A stretch of DNA of 64,000 nucleotides from JBCDCY01 sp039180875 (lineage in GTDB: Bacteria; Pseudomonadota; Alphaproteobacteria; Rhodobacterales; Rhodobacteraceae). The notes beneath the pieces are model-generated. The model worked only from the letters and a program-made list of their open reading frames with translations. It was not told where the DNA came from and did not search any database. The stretch is from assembly GCA_039180875.1 (NCBI GenBank), contig JBCDCY010000006.1:124001-188000 (forward strand). The letters run 5' to 3'. Each line of letters begins with the position of its first letter. Within the stretch, counting starts at the first letter, position 1. Shown piece after piece: positions 32,955 through 41,034 of the stretch. The position numbers and the translations under genes are program-made.

Positions 32955-33293
32955 ATGAAGAAGATCGAGGCGATCATCAAGCCTTTCAAACTCGACGAGG
33001 TGAAGGAGGCGCTGCAGGAGATCGGCATCCAGGGCCTCTCGGTGATCGAGGCCAAGGGCTTCGGGCGCCAGAAGGGCCATACCGAGCTTTACCGCGGGGC
33101 CGAATACGTCGTCGACTTCCTGCCTAAGGTGAAGATCGAGGTGGTGCTCGGCGACGACATGGTCGAGCCCGCGGTCGAGGCCATCGTCGGCGCCGCCAAG
33201 ACCGGCAAGATCGGCGACGGCAAGATTTTCGTCTCCTCGGTCGAGGCGGCGATCCGCATCCGCACGGGCGAAGAGGATATCGACGCGCTCTGA
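32955..33293 (+). CDS. glnB: Nitrogen regulatory protein PII
   Basis: A 112-residue trimeric signal protein that senses ATP/ADP, 2-oxoglutarate and glutamine status. The T-loop is intact with the uridylylation Tyr in ELYRGAEYVVDFLPK; the first PII signature is present there and the second (GKIGDGKIFVSSV) near the C-terminus. Length is exactly typical. The ATG at 32955 follows GGGGAG. glnA starts 48 bases downstream, so PII and glutamine synthetase are co-transcribed, as is standard in alphaproteobacteria. A sigma54-like sequence upstream has the wrong spacing and is not claimed. Confidence 0.97.
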   Translation: MKKIEAIIKPFKLDEVKEALQEIGIQGLSVIEAKGFGRQKGHTELYRGAEYVVDFLPKVKIEVVLGDDMVEPAVEAIVGAAKTGKIGDGKIFVSSVEAAIRIRTGEEDIDAL

Positions 33294-33341
33294 GCGCCCT
33301 CGCCGCCCCTCACATCCGCGTAAGACAAAGGAGCTCAACGC

Positions 33342-34748
33342 ATGAGTGCAAGCGACGTTGTGAAGGCCCTGAAGGACGACGAGGTCGACTACGTCGATCT
33401 GCGCTTCACCGATCCGCGCGGCAAGCTGCAGCACGTCACGGTCATGGCCGATCAGGTGGATGAGGAGTTCATCGAGGACGGCTTTATGTTCGACGGCTCC
33501 TCCATCGCCGGCTGGAAGTCGATCGACCAGTCCGACATGAAGCTGATGCCCGATCCGGACTCGGCCTACACCGATCCGTTCTACGCCGAAAAGACGGTGG
33601 CGCTGCACTGCTCTATCGTGGAGCCCGATACCGGAGAGCCCTACGGCCGCGACCCGCGCTCCACCGCGGCGAAGGCGGAGGCCTACCTCAAATCCACCGG
33701 CATCGGCGACGAGGCGTTCTTCGGGCCGGAGGCGGAGTTCTTCGTCTTCGACGACGTGCGCTTCTCCAACACCATGAACAAGGTGAGCTACGAGGTCGAC
33801 GCGGCCGACGGCGCCTGGAACAGCGACACCAGCTACGAGATGGGCAATATGGGCCACCGGCCCGGCGTGAAGGGCGGCTATTTCCCGGTCAACCCGACCG
33901 ATCACAGCCAGGATCTGCGCTCCGAGATGCTGTCGACGATGAAGCGCGTCGGCATGAAGGTCGACAAACACCACCACGAGGTGGGCTCGTGCCAGCACGA
34001 GCTTGGGCTAATCTTCAGCTCGCTGCTGAAGCAGGCCGACGAGCTGCAGAAGTACAAGTACATTATCCACAACGTCGCAGAAGCCTATGGAAAGACGGCG
34101 ACTTTCATGCCAAAGCCCATCGCCGGCGACAACGGCACCGGCATGCATGTCAGCCAGTCGATCTGGAAGGGCGGCAAGCCGCTCTTCGCAGGCGACCGCT
34201 ACGCCGATCTCAGCCAAGAGGCGCTCTGGTATATCGGCGGCGTGCTGAAACATGCCAAGGCGCTGAATGCCTTCACCAACCCGTCCACCAATTCCTACAA
34301 GCGGCTGATCCCGGGCTTCGAGGCGCCGGTGCTGCTGGCCTATTCGGCGCGGAACCGTTCCGCCTCCTTCCGGATCCCCTGGACCGACAGCCCGAAGGCG
34401 AAGCGGGTCGAGGCGCGCTTCCCCGATCCCACGGCCAACCCCTATCTGGCGTTCGCGGCAATGCTGATGGCAGGCCTCGACGGTATCCAGAACAAGATCG
34501 ATCCGGGCGAGCCGTCGGACAAGGATCTCTACGACCTGCCGCCCGAAGAGCTGGCCGACATCCCGACGGTCTGCGCATCGCTGCGTGAGGCGTTGGACAG
34601 CCTGGCCGAGGACAACGCCTTCCTGCTGGCAGGCGACGTCTTCAACATGGACCAGCTTGAGGGCTACATGGAACTGAAGTGGGAGGAGGTCTACGCCTAC
34701 GAGCACACGCCTCACCCGGTCGAGTTCCAGCTGTACTACAGCTGCTGA
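33342..34748 (+). CDS. glnA: Glutamine synthetase, type I (GSI-beta)
   Basis: A 468-residue enzyme that joins ammonia to glutamate with ATP. Visible signatures include MFDGSSIAGWKSI near the N-terminus, FFGPEAEFFVF (metal-binding Glu), KHHHEVGSCQHELG, the ATP-binding block MPKPIAGDNGTGMHVSQS, and NRSASFRIPW. The adenylylation loop DKDLYDLPPEE carries the Tyr that GlnE modifies, marking the regulated GSI-beta type. It lies downstream of glnB; a 9-bp GC hairpin follows the stop codon. Confidence 0.98.
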   Translation: MSASDVVKALKDDEVDYVDLRFTDPRGKLQHVTVMADQVDEEFIEDGFMFDGSSIAGWKSIDQSDMKLMPDPDSAYTDPFYAEKTVALHCSIVEPDTGEPYGRDPRSTAAKAEAYLKSTGIGDEAFFGPEAEFFVFDDVRFSNTMNKVSYEVDAADGAWNSDTSYEMGNMGHRPGVKGGYFPVNPTDHSQDLRSEMLSTMKRVGMKVDKHHHEVGSCQHELGLIFSSLLKQADELQKYKYIIHNVAEAYGKTATFMPKPIAGDNGTGMHVSQSIWKGGKPLFAGDRYADLSQEALWYIGGVLKHAKALNAFTNPSTNSYKRLIPGFEAPVLLAYSARNRSASFRIPWTDSPKAKRVEARFPDPTANPYLAFAAMLMAGLDGIQNKIDPGEPSDKDLYDLPPEELADIPTVCASLREALDSLAEDNAFLLAGDVFNMDQLEGYMELKWEEVYAYEHTPHPVEFQLYYSC

Positions 34749-34759
34749 TCGCGGCAATC

Positions 34760-34789
34760 GAGGGGCGGGGCCGCGCGCTTCCGCCCCTC
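34760..34789 (+). terminator. GC-rich hairpin after glnA
   Basis: GAGGGGCGG and CCGCCCCTC form 9-bp arms around a 12-base loop, 11 bases past the glnA stop. There is no T-run. Confidence 0.45.
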
Positions 34790-34835
34790 ACCTCTCCGGC
34801 CTCATCCGGACCGGTCGGCTGGAGAGCCCCGCTCG

Positions 34836-35360
34836 ATGAACCTGCCCAGCCCGTATCCGTTCGGTTTCGAGGCCCCGATCGAGCGCTTCGGCGTCGGGAA
34901 GACCCGAAAGATCTGGTACAAGGTCGTCTTCCTGCCCGGTGAGGTCGGCCGGCAGCTTCCCCTGCGGCAATATCCCCGCCTGCGGGTCGAAGGAGAGATC
35001 GCCGACATTCCCGTGGCCAATGCCTTCATCCCCGCGGGTGACGGACGCCACTATCTGATCGTCGCGCCGGAGGTGCTGCAGGGCGCCCTCCTAAAGCCCG
35101 GTGACACGGTTACGGTGCGCTTCCGGATCGCCGATCAAGACCATGTGGAGGTGCCGCCGGCACTCGCCCGTGCCATCGCGACCGATGCGCCGGTGCGACT
35201 GATCTGGGACGGGCTGCCGCCTGGGCGGCGGCGGATGCTCGCGCAACACGTTGCCGGGGCGAAGACGGCGCCGACGGGCGAGAGGCGTGTGGTCGAGGCA
35301 TTGGAAGCCATCCGCCACCATCGCGGCGATCTTCGCGCCTGGCGCCGGGCCCGCGGCTAG
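34836..35360 (+). CDS. DUF1905/YdeI-like protein
   Basis: A 174-residue soluble protein. The first 100 residues fit the beta-barrel DUF1905 domain seen in YdeI/OmpD-associated proteins (KVVFLPGEVGRQLPL, VEGEIADIPVANAF, GDTVTVRFRIADQDHVEVPPAL). The C-terminal part contains WDGLPPGRRRMLAQHVAGAKT followed by a helix of the kind that closes YdeI-type proteins. Family members have been linked to stress and antimicrobial-peptide resistance, but no mechanism is known and none is claimed. The ATG at 34836 lies 87 bases after glnA; it has no strong ribosome binding site. Confidence 0.7.
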   Translation: MNLPSPYPFGFEAPIERFGVGKTRKIWYKVVFLPGEVGRQLPLRQYPRLRVEGEIADIPVANAFIPAGDGRHYLIVAPEVLQGALLKPGDTVTVRFRIADQDHVEVPPALARAIATDAPVRLIWDGLPPGRRRMLAQHVAGAKTAPTGERRVVEALEAIRHHRGDLRAWRRARG

Positions 35361-35432
35361 GCGGGACCGGACAGCTCCATGTCGGTCCGGACGATCGGTA
35401 TGGGTCATCGCAGCGGGCGAGTGCCGACTGTG

Positions 35433-35455
35433 TTGTATTTCTATAATTATACAAT
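35433..35455 (+). promoter_or_regulatory. AT-rich promoter with operator-like dyad upstream of DUF2975/HTH pair
   Basis: A perfect -10 hexamer TATAAT (35442-35447) sits inside an inverted repeat TTGTAT (35433-35438) / ATACAA (35449-35454). The local composition is strikingly AT-rich for this genome. No good -35 was found, so activation or extended promoter use is possible. The small HTH protein encoded downstream is a natural candidate to bind it. Confidence 0.6.
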
Positions 35456-35516
35456 TAATTTTTGTTTTGCAGAAAGATATTCCTTGGTACAGACTGGTGT
35501 GGCGAGAGGTCATTCG

Positions 35517-36062
35517 ATGGATCCCGATATGTCGCATGAAAACGAACGCCTGCGCCGGCGGGCGCGGCTCGCGGCTTGGGCTTGCCGGATCGCCGGGCCG
35601 GCCATCCCGGCCCTGCTGCTGTTGTCGTGGTTGCTCGGCGAGGCCCCGGCCGCGGCGCTTGCGCGGCTCAACCTGCCGGCCGATCACGCCTTGACGGCGA
35701 CCCAGTTGGTGCTCGCGGCACTTCTCAGCCTTCTGCCTGCCCTGGCACTTGCCCGCGCGCTGTTTGCGGTGGCGGAGTGCTTCGTCGGCTTCGCGCGGGG
35801 CGACTGGTTTGGGGCGCGCCAGCCCCGCGCGCTCAGCCTCGCGGGGCAGTGGCTGATGGTCTCGGGGGCTCTGGCATTCGTGGTGCCGACGCTGCTCGGG
35901 CTGCTGCTTAGCCTCAACGCCGGGCCCGGCCAGCGCGTGCTGACCATCGCACTCTCCAGCAACGCGGTCCTCGCCATCCTGTTCGGGGCGTTGCTTTGGG
36001 TGCTCGGGCATCTCTGGGCGGTGGCCCGGGGCATCGCGGCCGAGAACGCGCGGTTCGTTTGA
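35517..36062 (+). CDS. DUF2975 family membrane protein
   Basis: A 181-residue integral membrane protein with four predicted membrane segments: about residues 22-40, 62-85, 112-132 and 142-168. A basic cytoplasmic N-terminus (LRRRARLAAW) sets the orientation. The pattern and the partner gene match the DUF2975 family, which is found again and again with a small YozG-type HTH regulator. The function is unknown. I chose the ATG at 35517, which follows AGAGG at 7 bases; the frame runs further upstream through the AT-rich promoter. Its stop overlaps the start of the HTH gene (TGATG). Confidence 0.8.
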   Translation: MDPDMSHENERLRRRARLAAWACRIAGPAIPALLLLSWLLGEAPAAALARLNLPADHALTATQLVLAALLSLLPALALARALFAVAECFVGFARGDWFGARQPRALSLAGQWLMVSGALAFVVPTLLGLLLSLNAGPGQRVLTIALSSNAVLAILFGALLWVLGHLWAVARGIAAENARFV

Positions 36063-36274
36063 TGGCCATCGTCGTCCGCCTCGACGTGATGATCGCCCGG
36101 CGCAAGATCAGCTCGAAGGAGCTTGCGGCGCGCATCGGCATTACCGAGGCGAACCTCTCCCTCCTAAAGCGCGGGCACGTGAAGGGCGTGCGGTTCGAGA
36201 CTTTGGCGAAGCTCTGCCACGCACTCGACTGCCAGCCGGGTGACCTGCTGGAGTACGAGGGCGGCAAGGACTGA
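36062..36274 (+). CDS. Small Cro/C1-type HTH regulator (YozG-like)
   Basis: A 70-residue protein that is essentially one helix-turn-helix domain: MIARRKISSKELAARIGITE gives helices 1-2, then NLSLLKRGHVKGVRFETLAKLCHALDCQPGDLLEY completes the fold (quoted in parts by family pattern). It shares one base with the upstream DUF2975 stop codon, so translation is coupled. Regulators of this type usually repress their own operon; the dyad at 35433-35454 is the likely target, by inference. Confidence 0.85.
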   Translation: MAIVVRLDVMIARRKISSKELAARIGITEANLSLLKRGHVKGVRFETLAKLCHALDCQPGDLLEYEGGKD

Positions 36275-36382
36275 CGTATCGCGGCCGGGACCGGCGGCGG
36301 CGCAAAATCTGCAGCATCGCCTCGATTGCCCGGACGCCGGGGTTGTGACAGGCTCTCGGCGATTGGACCGACGGGGGTAGCG

Positions 36383-37558
36383 ATGGAATTTCATAAGGAT
36401 TTGGGGCCTGCGGGCGGCGACAGGAACTGGAAGGCGGCGGCCAAGAAACTCGCCGCTTCCGACCGCACACGGATCGCCCATATCGATTCCGGGCTCTTCC
36501 CCCACCCCGCCATCGGCTATTCCGGGGAGACGCCGCCGGGCAACCTCCGCCTCGACCTCGGCCGCAACCTTTACGACCCGCTGCAGAGCCCGTTCGGCGC
36601 CGCGCCGCTGACCGATCTCACACGCAATCCGACCCTGTTCTCCGACGCGTTGGAGTTTCCCGATCATGGCGTGAAGACGCTGTCGGTCATCCTCTCCGAC
36701 ACCAAGGAGTTCCGCGGCATCGCGCCCGGCACGACGATCGTGCCCTACCGTGTCTCGAACGGGCCACTGTTTCGCAGCGGCGTCGGCGGGCCCTATGCGC
36801 GCTCGAAGAAGGCGACGGCGACCATCGGCAAGGCGATCGACCATGCCCTCAGCCTCGATCCGATGCCGCGGGTGATCTCGATCTCCATGGGCAATCCCGG
36901 GGCGCTCGGGCCGTTTCAACCGATCATCAACTTCCTGGGTGGCGACCTCGGCATGGCCAAGGAGGTCGGCCGCGCCATCGCCCGGGCCTATGCCCGCGGC
37001 GTGATCGTCGTTTGTGCCGCCGGCCAGATCATCGACCGGGTGGTCTATCCGGCGCGCTACGCCCAGACCATCGCGGTGGGGGGCTATGCGCTGTCGGGCG
37101 CGGTGAAAACGCACTATCCGAGGGGCGGCTACAACGCGCCGGTCTTCGTCGATGCCTGGACCCTGGCGGTCGGGCTCAACCGCGCCTCGGGCCTGCGCCA
37201 GGCCGACGGCGCGATCACCCCCACCTATGCCAAGGATGAGGGCGGCGATCCCGACGACCTTTCCGGCACCTCCTACGCCGCCCCGGCCCTGGCCGCGACC
37301 GCTGCGATGTGGATCGAGACCCATCACGACGCCCTGGCCGATGCCTCCTTCGCCGGCCCGGGCCAGGCCTGGCGCACGGTGGAGGCCTTCCGCCATATCC
37401 TGCGCGAGGTCCTGCCGGCGGAGCAGATCGCCAGCGGCCGCCATTCGCGCGAGACCAAGACGATCCGCAGCCTCGACATCGAGCGGGTGCTGAAGACGCC
37501 GCCCGATCCCGCCGTCAACTATCGGCGGCGCGAGGATGCGGGGCGCGGCTTCTTCTGA
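36383..37558 (+). CDS. Subtilase-like (S8) peptidase without signal peptide, atypical oxyanion residue
   Basis: A 391-residue protein with a subtilisin-type triad: Asp in RIAHIDSGLF (about residue 35), His in PDHGVKTLSVIL (about 95) and Ser in GTSYAAPALAA (about 298). The oxyanion-hole region reads VVCAAGQIIDRVVYPARY, where Gln replaces the usual Asn of AAGN. No signal peptide, propeptide or membrane segment is visible at the N-terminus (EFHKDLGPAGGDRNWKAA), so it is predicted cytoplasmic. Whether it is an active protease is open. The ATG at 36383 follows GGGGGTAGCG. It lies 109 bases after the HTH gene and is convergent with the DUF3445 gene (7-base gap). Confidence 0.82.
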   Translation: MEFHKDLGPAGGDRNWKAAAKKLAASDRTRIAHIDSGLFPHPAIGYSGETPPGNLRLDLGRNLYDPLQSPFGAAPLTDLTRNPTLFSDALEFPDHGVKTLSVILSDTKEFRGIAPGTTIVPYRVSNGPLFRSGVGGPYARSKKATATIGKAIDHALSLDPMPRVISISMGNPGALGPFQPIINFLGGDLGMAKEVGRAIARAYARGVIVVCAAGQIIDRVVYPARYAQTIAVGGYALSGAVKTHYPRGGYNAPVFVDAWTLAVGLNRASGLRQADGAITPTYAKDEGGDPDDLSGTSYAAPALAATAAMWIETHHDALADASFAGPGQAWRTVEAFRHILREVLPAEQIASGRHSRETKTIRSLDIERVLKTPPDPAVNYRRREDAGRGFF

Positions 37559-37565
37559 CGGACGC

Positions 37566-38381
37566 TCAGAGGCCACTCTTGTAGGCCTGCTCGAGCTCCG
37601 GCAGTTCGTCCACGGCCTGGCGCAGCCGGTCGCGGGCGCTTCGGGGCAGCTCGGCGATCGGCACGATGTCGGTCTTGATGCTGAAGACCACCGCGCCGCT
37701 TTTGGGCAGGCGGATGAGGGTCTGACGCTCCGCCCTGAGGTAGCGCGGCGCGCCCGTCTTCGTGCGGGTCGCCCCCTCTCGCCTTGGGGCGAAAAGCGCC
37801 GGATCATCGTGCAGCAGCCAGTTCATGCGCCAGAGCGGCTGGTCCGGGCGAAGCGCATCGAACAATCGCTGCACCCGGCACGCCAGATCGTCGTCGTAGA
37901 ACGGCACCGGCCGGTGGATGCGGCGAAGCGGCCGGCCGAGCTTTTCGCCGAGGCTCCAATGCGAGGGAAAGCAGAGGACGCCGGCGGTCAGCACATGCTC
38001 GTCGGTGCCGGCCGGCCGCTCCAGGATCAGCATGTCCTCCTGCACCAGCCGGCCGATGGTGGCGAGCGGCGGGCCGTCGGGCACCGTCACGCCGTCCGGG
38101 CGGGTGGTCCGGTCGCGGCCGCGCCGGTAGCCGGCGTCGGTCGACAGCGCCTCCAAGACCTGGGCGAGGAGCTCGGCGCCTGCGGGCCCCCGATCCTCGG
38201 CCAGCACCTCACCGGGCCGCGCGGCGATCAGATGGTCGCGCAGCCGCATCTGCCCGGCGAAACAGTCATCGCGCTGCAACCAGGCGCCGGCGGCGAGCGG
38301 CTGCATCCCGGGCGCCCGGGCGAGGCGCCGATCCTCCCACGGGTGCAGATCGAGACTTTCTCGAATCAATGCGTCTGACAC
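37566..38381 (-). CDS. DUF3445 protein (heme-dependent oxidative N-demethylase family)
   Basis: A 271-residue soluble protein. Diagnostic blocks are LCFPSHWSLGEKLGRPLRRI followed by HRPVPFY, and RMNWLLHDDPALF near residue 195. Characterised members of this family bind heme and remove methyl groups oxidatively from amines (HDOD); the substrate here is unknown. The C-terminal segment QTLIRLPKSGAVVFSIKTDI is also family-typical. I chose the GTG at 38381, the only start that keeps the conserved N-terminus (SDALIRESLDLHPWED), although its ribosome binding site is weak. A small ORF (38443-38670) lies just upstream on the same strand. Confidence 0.82.
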   Translation of the reverse strand: MSDALIRESLDLHPWEDRRLARAPGMQPLAAGAWLQRDDCFAGQMRLRDHLIAARPGEVLAEDRGPAGAELLAQVLEALSTDAGYRRGRDRTTRPDGVTVPDGPPLATIGRLVQEDMLILERPAGTDEHVLTAGVLCFPSHWSLGEKLGRPLRRIHRPVPFYDDDLACRVQRLFDALRPDQPLWRMNWLLHDDPALFAPRREGATRTKTGAPRYLRAERQTLIRLPKSGAVVFSIKTDIVPIAELPRSARDRLRQAVDELPELEQAYKSGL

Positions 38382-38442
38382 GATGCCCGCTTCGCCCCCT
38401 GGAACCGGTGCTGAGGCCCCGGCGCTGGGTTGCGATCCGCGA

Positions 38443-38670
38443 CTATTTGCCGGCGATGACGGGGCCGGGACCGAAGGCGATGCCCTCGTCGTCGGAGCCG
38501 AGCTCCACCACATCGGCCGCCAGGTGCAGCGCCTCTGCCGTGGTGACATAGCCGTAGCGCATGGCCCTCGCGCGCAGGCGCAGGATGTCGCGCTTCAAGC
38601 GGTCGCCGCGGCCGCTCGGCCAGTCGTCCGGCGACGCAAGGATCGGAGCGGTATCGTCAGCGAAACTCAC
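38443..38670 (-). CDS. Small hypothetical protein
   Basis: A 75-residue ORF with a GTG start at 38670 preceded by AGGTGAG. The product (SFADDTAPILASPDDWPSGR onwards) has a normal residue mix, a helix-rich middle (LKRDILRLRARAMRYGYVTT) and no signal peptide. I do not recognise a family. Position and direction suggest co-transcription with the DUF3445 gene. It could also be a chance frame, since the opposite strand is open as well. Confidence 0.5.
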   Translation of the reverse strand: MSFADDTAPILASPDDWPSGRGDRLKRDILRLRARAMRYGYVTTAEALHLAADVVELGSDDEGIAFGPGPVIAGK

Positions 38671-38754
38671 ACGCTCACCTGTCAGCTAGTCCTAAAAAAA
38701 GTGTGGCGGATTTCTCGCCCCGGCGCAAAGGCAATCTGCCGGCGGGCGGATGCG

Positions 38755-39987
38755 CTAGCGAGAGAGCTGGCGGGAATAGCGCAGCAGGTTGAATCCGGTC
38801 AGCGCTTTGTGCACCGGCGCCCAGGCGGCCGCGAAGGCGAACCAGTCGAGGCCCTGGGCCTTGGCCATGGCGCCGAGCGGGCGCCCGTCTATGGCGCCGA
38901 TCAGCGGCGCGGCGCTGGCGGGGATCTCCACCGTCTGCTTGGCGCCGCGGAAGTCGATGGAGAGGTGGCCGCGCCGCGCCACCTGGGTCGCGAGCGCGTT
39001 CGCCGGCAGATCGCGAAGGCGGGGCACGGCCTCCGCATCCGGCTTGGCAATGGTCTTGCCGGCCCGGCTGCCGGGGGCGGCATAGGCGACGTGCACCCGG
39101 ATATCGCCGGCCAGTTGCTCGGCCAGGGCAAAGCGCTCCTCCGCCGACAGGGTCTTCAGGCGGTCAGTCACCGCATCTGAGGCCGGCAGGTAGCGCATCG
39201 GATCGTAGCGCGCCGGCTCCGCGAAGGAGACCAGATCGAGCCCCGCCTCCCGCAGAGCGGCGATCAGCGCCGCCACGTCGAACGGCGTGTCGCGGGCATG
39301 GAGCAGTAGGTCGTAGAGCCCCGCGTCGGAGGCGCGATGGTCCGAGAGATAGGGGTTGCGGGTAAACCAATTGCTCTCGGGCAGCCCCTCCAACACCGTC
39401 CGCGCCAGCCGCACCTTCGCCCCGGGCGTATCGTCGGCGGTCAACGTCCTAAGCGCCGCCTGCAGCGGATAGACCCCGGTCCGGCCATAGGGGGCGTAGA
39501 CCATCAGGCCGATACCACCCTCCGGCGCCAGGGCAGCAGCGAGGGCCCGGAACCCCGCGCCCGGATCCGGCAGATGGTGCAGGACCCCGCAGCAATCGAT
39601 GTAGTCGAAGGGCCCGAAATCCGGTGCGCTCAGGACATCTCCGGTCTCGAAGCGGATGGATGTCAGGCCCCGGGCCGTCGCCCGCGCCTCCGCCACCTTC
39701 CGCGCGGCTTCGGAAAGGTCGAGATAGACGATCTCAGCCGGGCAACGGGCGTCCGCGAGCTTCTGGGCCAGCATGATCAGCCCGTCCCCCGTGCCGCCGC
39801 CCGCCACCAGGGCGCGAAACGGTTGGCGCCAATCCCGCCTGCCGCGGAAAAGGAGATGGTCGATTTCCTGGGGGTCGGACGGCGAGCCGGTGATCAGCCG
39901 CCGCGCCTCCTCCGCCGGATCGCGCTCGGGATAGGGATAGGCTTCGTACTGCGTCGCGACCTCGTCCATCAGGTCCGCTTGCCCCAT
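38755..39987 (-). CDS. Class I SAM-dependent methyltransferase with extra C-terminal domain
   Basis: A 410-residue protein. The N-terminus (EVATQYEAYPYPERDP) and the Rossmann block RALVAGGGTGDGLIMLAQ, with VYLDLSEAARKVAEARA and YIDCCGVLHHLPDP, show a class I methyltransferase of the type fused to or paired with TPR proteins. The C-terminal 150 residues (from about 260) form a separate alpha/beta region with no motif I recognise. The acceptor is unknown. GGGGG precedes the ATG at 39987. It is divergent from the alpha/beta hydrolase gene at 40029. Confidence 0.82.
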   Translation of the reverse strand: MGQADLMDEVATQYEAYPYPERDPAEEARRLITGSPSDPQEIDHLLFRGRRDWRQPFRALVAGGGTGDGLIMLAQKLADARCPAEIVYLDLSEAARKVAEARATARGLTSIRFETGDVLSAPDFGPFDYIDCCGVLHHLPDPGAGFRALAAALAPEGGIGLMVYAPYGRTGVYPLQAALRTLTADDTPGAKVRLARTVLEGLPESNWFTRNPYLSDHRASDAGLYDLLLHARDTPFDVAALIAALREAGLDLVSFAEPARYDPMRYLPASDAVTDRLKTLSAEERFALAEQLAGDIRVHVAYAAPGSRAGKTIAKPDAEAVPRLRDLPANALATQVARRGHLSIDFRGAKQTVEIPASAAPLIGAIDGRPLGAMAKAQGLDWFAFAAAWAPVHKALTGFNLLRYSRQLSR

Positions 39988-40028
39988 CCCCCGGTGCGGC
40001 GCAAGAGTGGCCGGCGGGAGGATCGCCC

Positions 40029-40889
40029 ATGTTCGTGAGCGTCAACGGCGCCCGGCTCTATTTCGATGTGGAGGGCGCGGGCCTGGTGCCCGACGGCCCG
40101 GCGATGCGGGAGCGGCCGACGCTCCTCCTCCTGCACGGCGGGCCGGGGGCGGATCACTCGATCCACAAGCCGGTCTTCAGCGCGCTGACCGACGTCGCCC
40201 AGGTCGTTTACCTCGACCATCGCGGCAATGGGCGGTCGGAAGGGGACGACCCAGCCGACTGGACACTAGCGCAATGGGGCGACGACGTGCGGGCCTTCTG
40301 CGAGGCGCTCGGCATCGAGCGGCCCGTCGTCTGCGGCACCTCCTTCGGCGGCTTCGTCGCCCAGGCCTACGCCACGCGCCACCCGGACCACCCCGGCGCC
40401 CTTATCCTCGCCAGCACGGCCGCCCACTTCGACTTCGAGGAGACATTCGCCGCCTTCGAGCGCCTCGGCGGGCCTGAGGTGCGGGCGGCGGCCGAGGGCT
40501 ACTGGCGCACGCCGTCGAGCGAAAGCCGCGCCCGCTACCGCGAGATCTGCGTGCCCTATTACTGGGCCTCCGCCGACAGCCCGCCCGATTGGCTGGGTCG
40601 GGCGAAGATGCGGGACGACGTCGCCATCCACTTCAACGGTCCGGCGAACGAGCAGGGCCGGATGGATTTTCGCAACGACCTCGCCCGCATCACCTGCCCC
40701 GTCCTCGTCCTCTCCGGCACGCTCGACCCGATCACCCCGCCCGTCTTCAGCGACGTTATCGCCGAGCACCTGACGAACGCCCCCATCACCTTCCAACGTT
40801 TCGTGGGTGCGGGCCACGGCATCATGGGCGACGAGACCGAGGCGGGCCTCGCCGCCATTCGCAGTTTCATCCGAGACCTCGACGGCTAG
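40029..40889 (+). CDS. Alpha/beta hydrolase (proline iminopeptidase-like)
   Basis: A 286-residue alpha/beta-hydrolase. The oxyanion-hole motif LLLHGGPGADHSIHKP, typical of prolyl iminopeptidases and related amidases (family S33), is followed by DHRGNGRS, the nucleophile elbow CGTSFGGFVA, an acid in SGTLDPITP and the catalytic His in GAGHGIMGDE. A cap region with WLGRAKMRDDVAIHF lies between. Peptidase, esterase or lactonase activity cannot be separated by sequence. No signal peptide is seen. A repeat-bearing gap of 145 bases separates it from the next hydrolase. Confidence 0.85.
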   Translation: MFVSVNGARLYFDVEGAGLVPDGPAMRERPTLLLLHGGPGADHSIHKPVFSALTDVAQVVYLDHRGNGRSEGDDPADWTLAQWGDDVRAFCEALGIERPVVCGTSFGGFVAQAYATRHPDHPGALILASTAAHFDFEETFAAFERLGGPEVRAAAEGYWRTPSSESRARYREICVPYYWASADSPPDWLGRAKMRDDVAIHFNGPANEQGRMDFRNDLARITCPVLVLSGTLDPITPPVFSDVIAEHLTNAPITFQRFVGAGHGIMGDETEAGLAAIRSFIRDLDG

Positions 40890-40946
40890 CGTCTCGCTAC
40901 TGGATGGCGGCGCGATTGGATACTTAAGTCAATGCGAAGTCCAAAT

Positions 40947-40982
40947 GGTCTTCTTGCTGGCCCAAACATCCCCGCCTGAGGC
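40947..40982 (-). repeat. Copy of a Rhodobacterales-type intergenic repeat
   Basis: On the minus strand the sequence starts GCCTCAGGCGGGGATGTTTG and continues GGCCAGCAAGAAGACC. It matches the rne-proximal element CTCCGGCGGGGATATTTGAGCCAGTAAG in form. It sits between the two hydrolase genes together with TTGGATACTTAAGTCAATGCG, which resembles the end of the element at 31016-31120. Confidence 0.6.
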
Positions 40983-41034
40983 AATCGTCTCTTTTGGCTC
41001 GGCCCCTGCCCCATCTTCGCCTAGGCTCCCGCTC

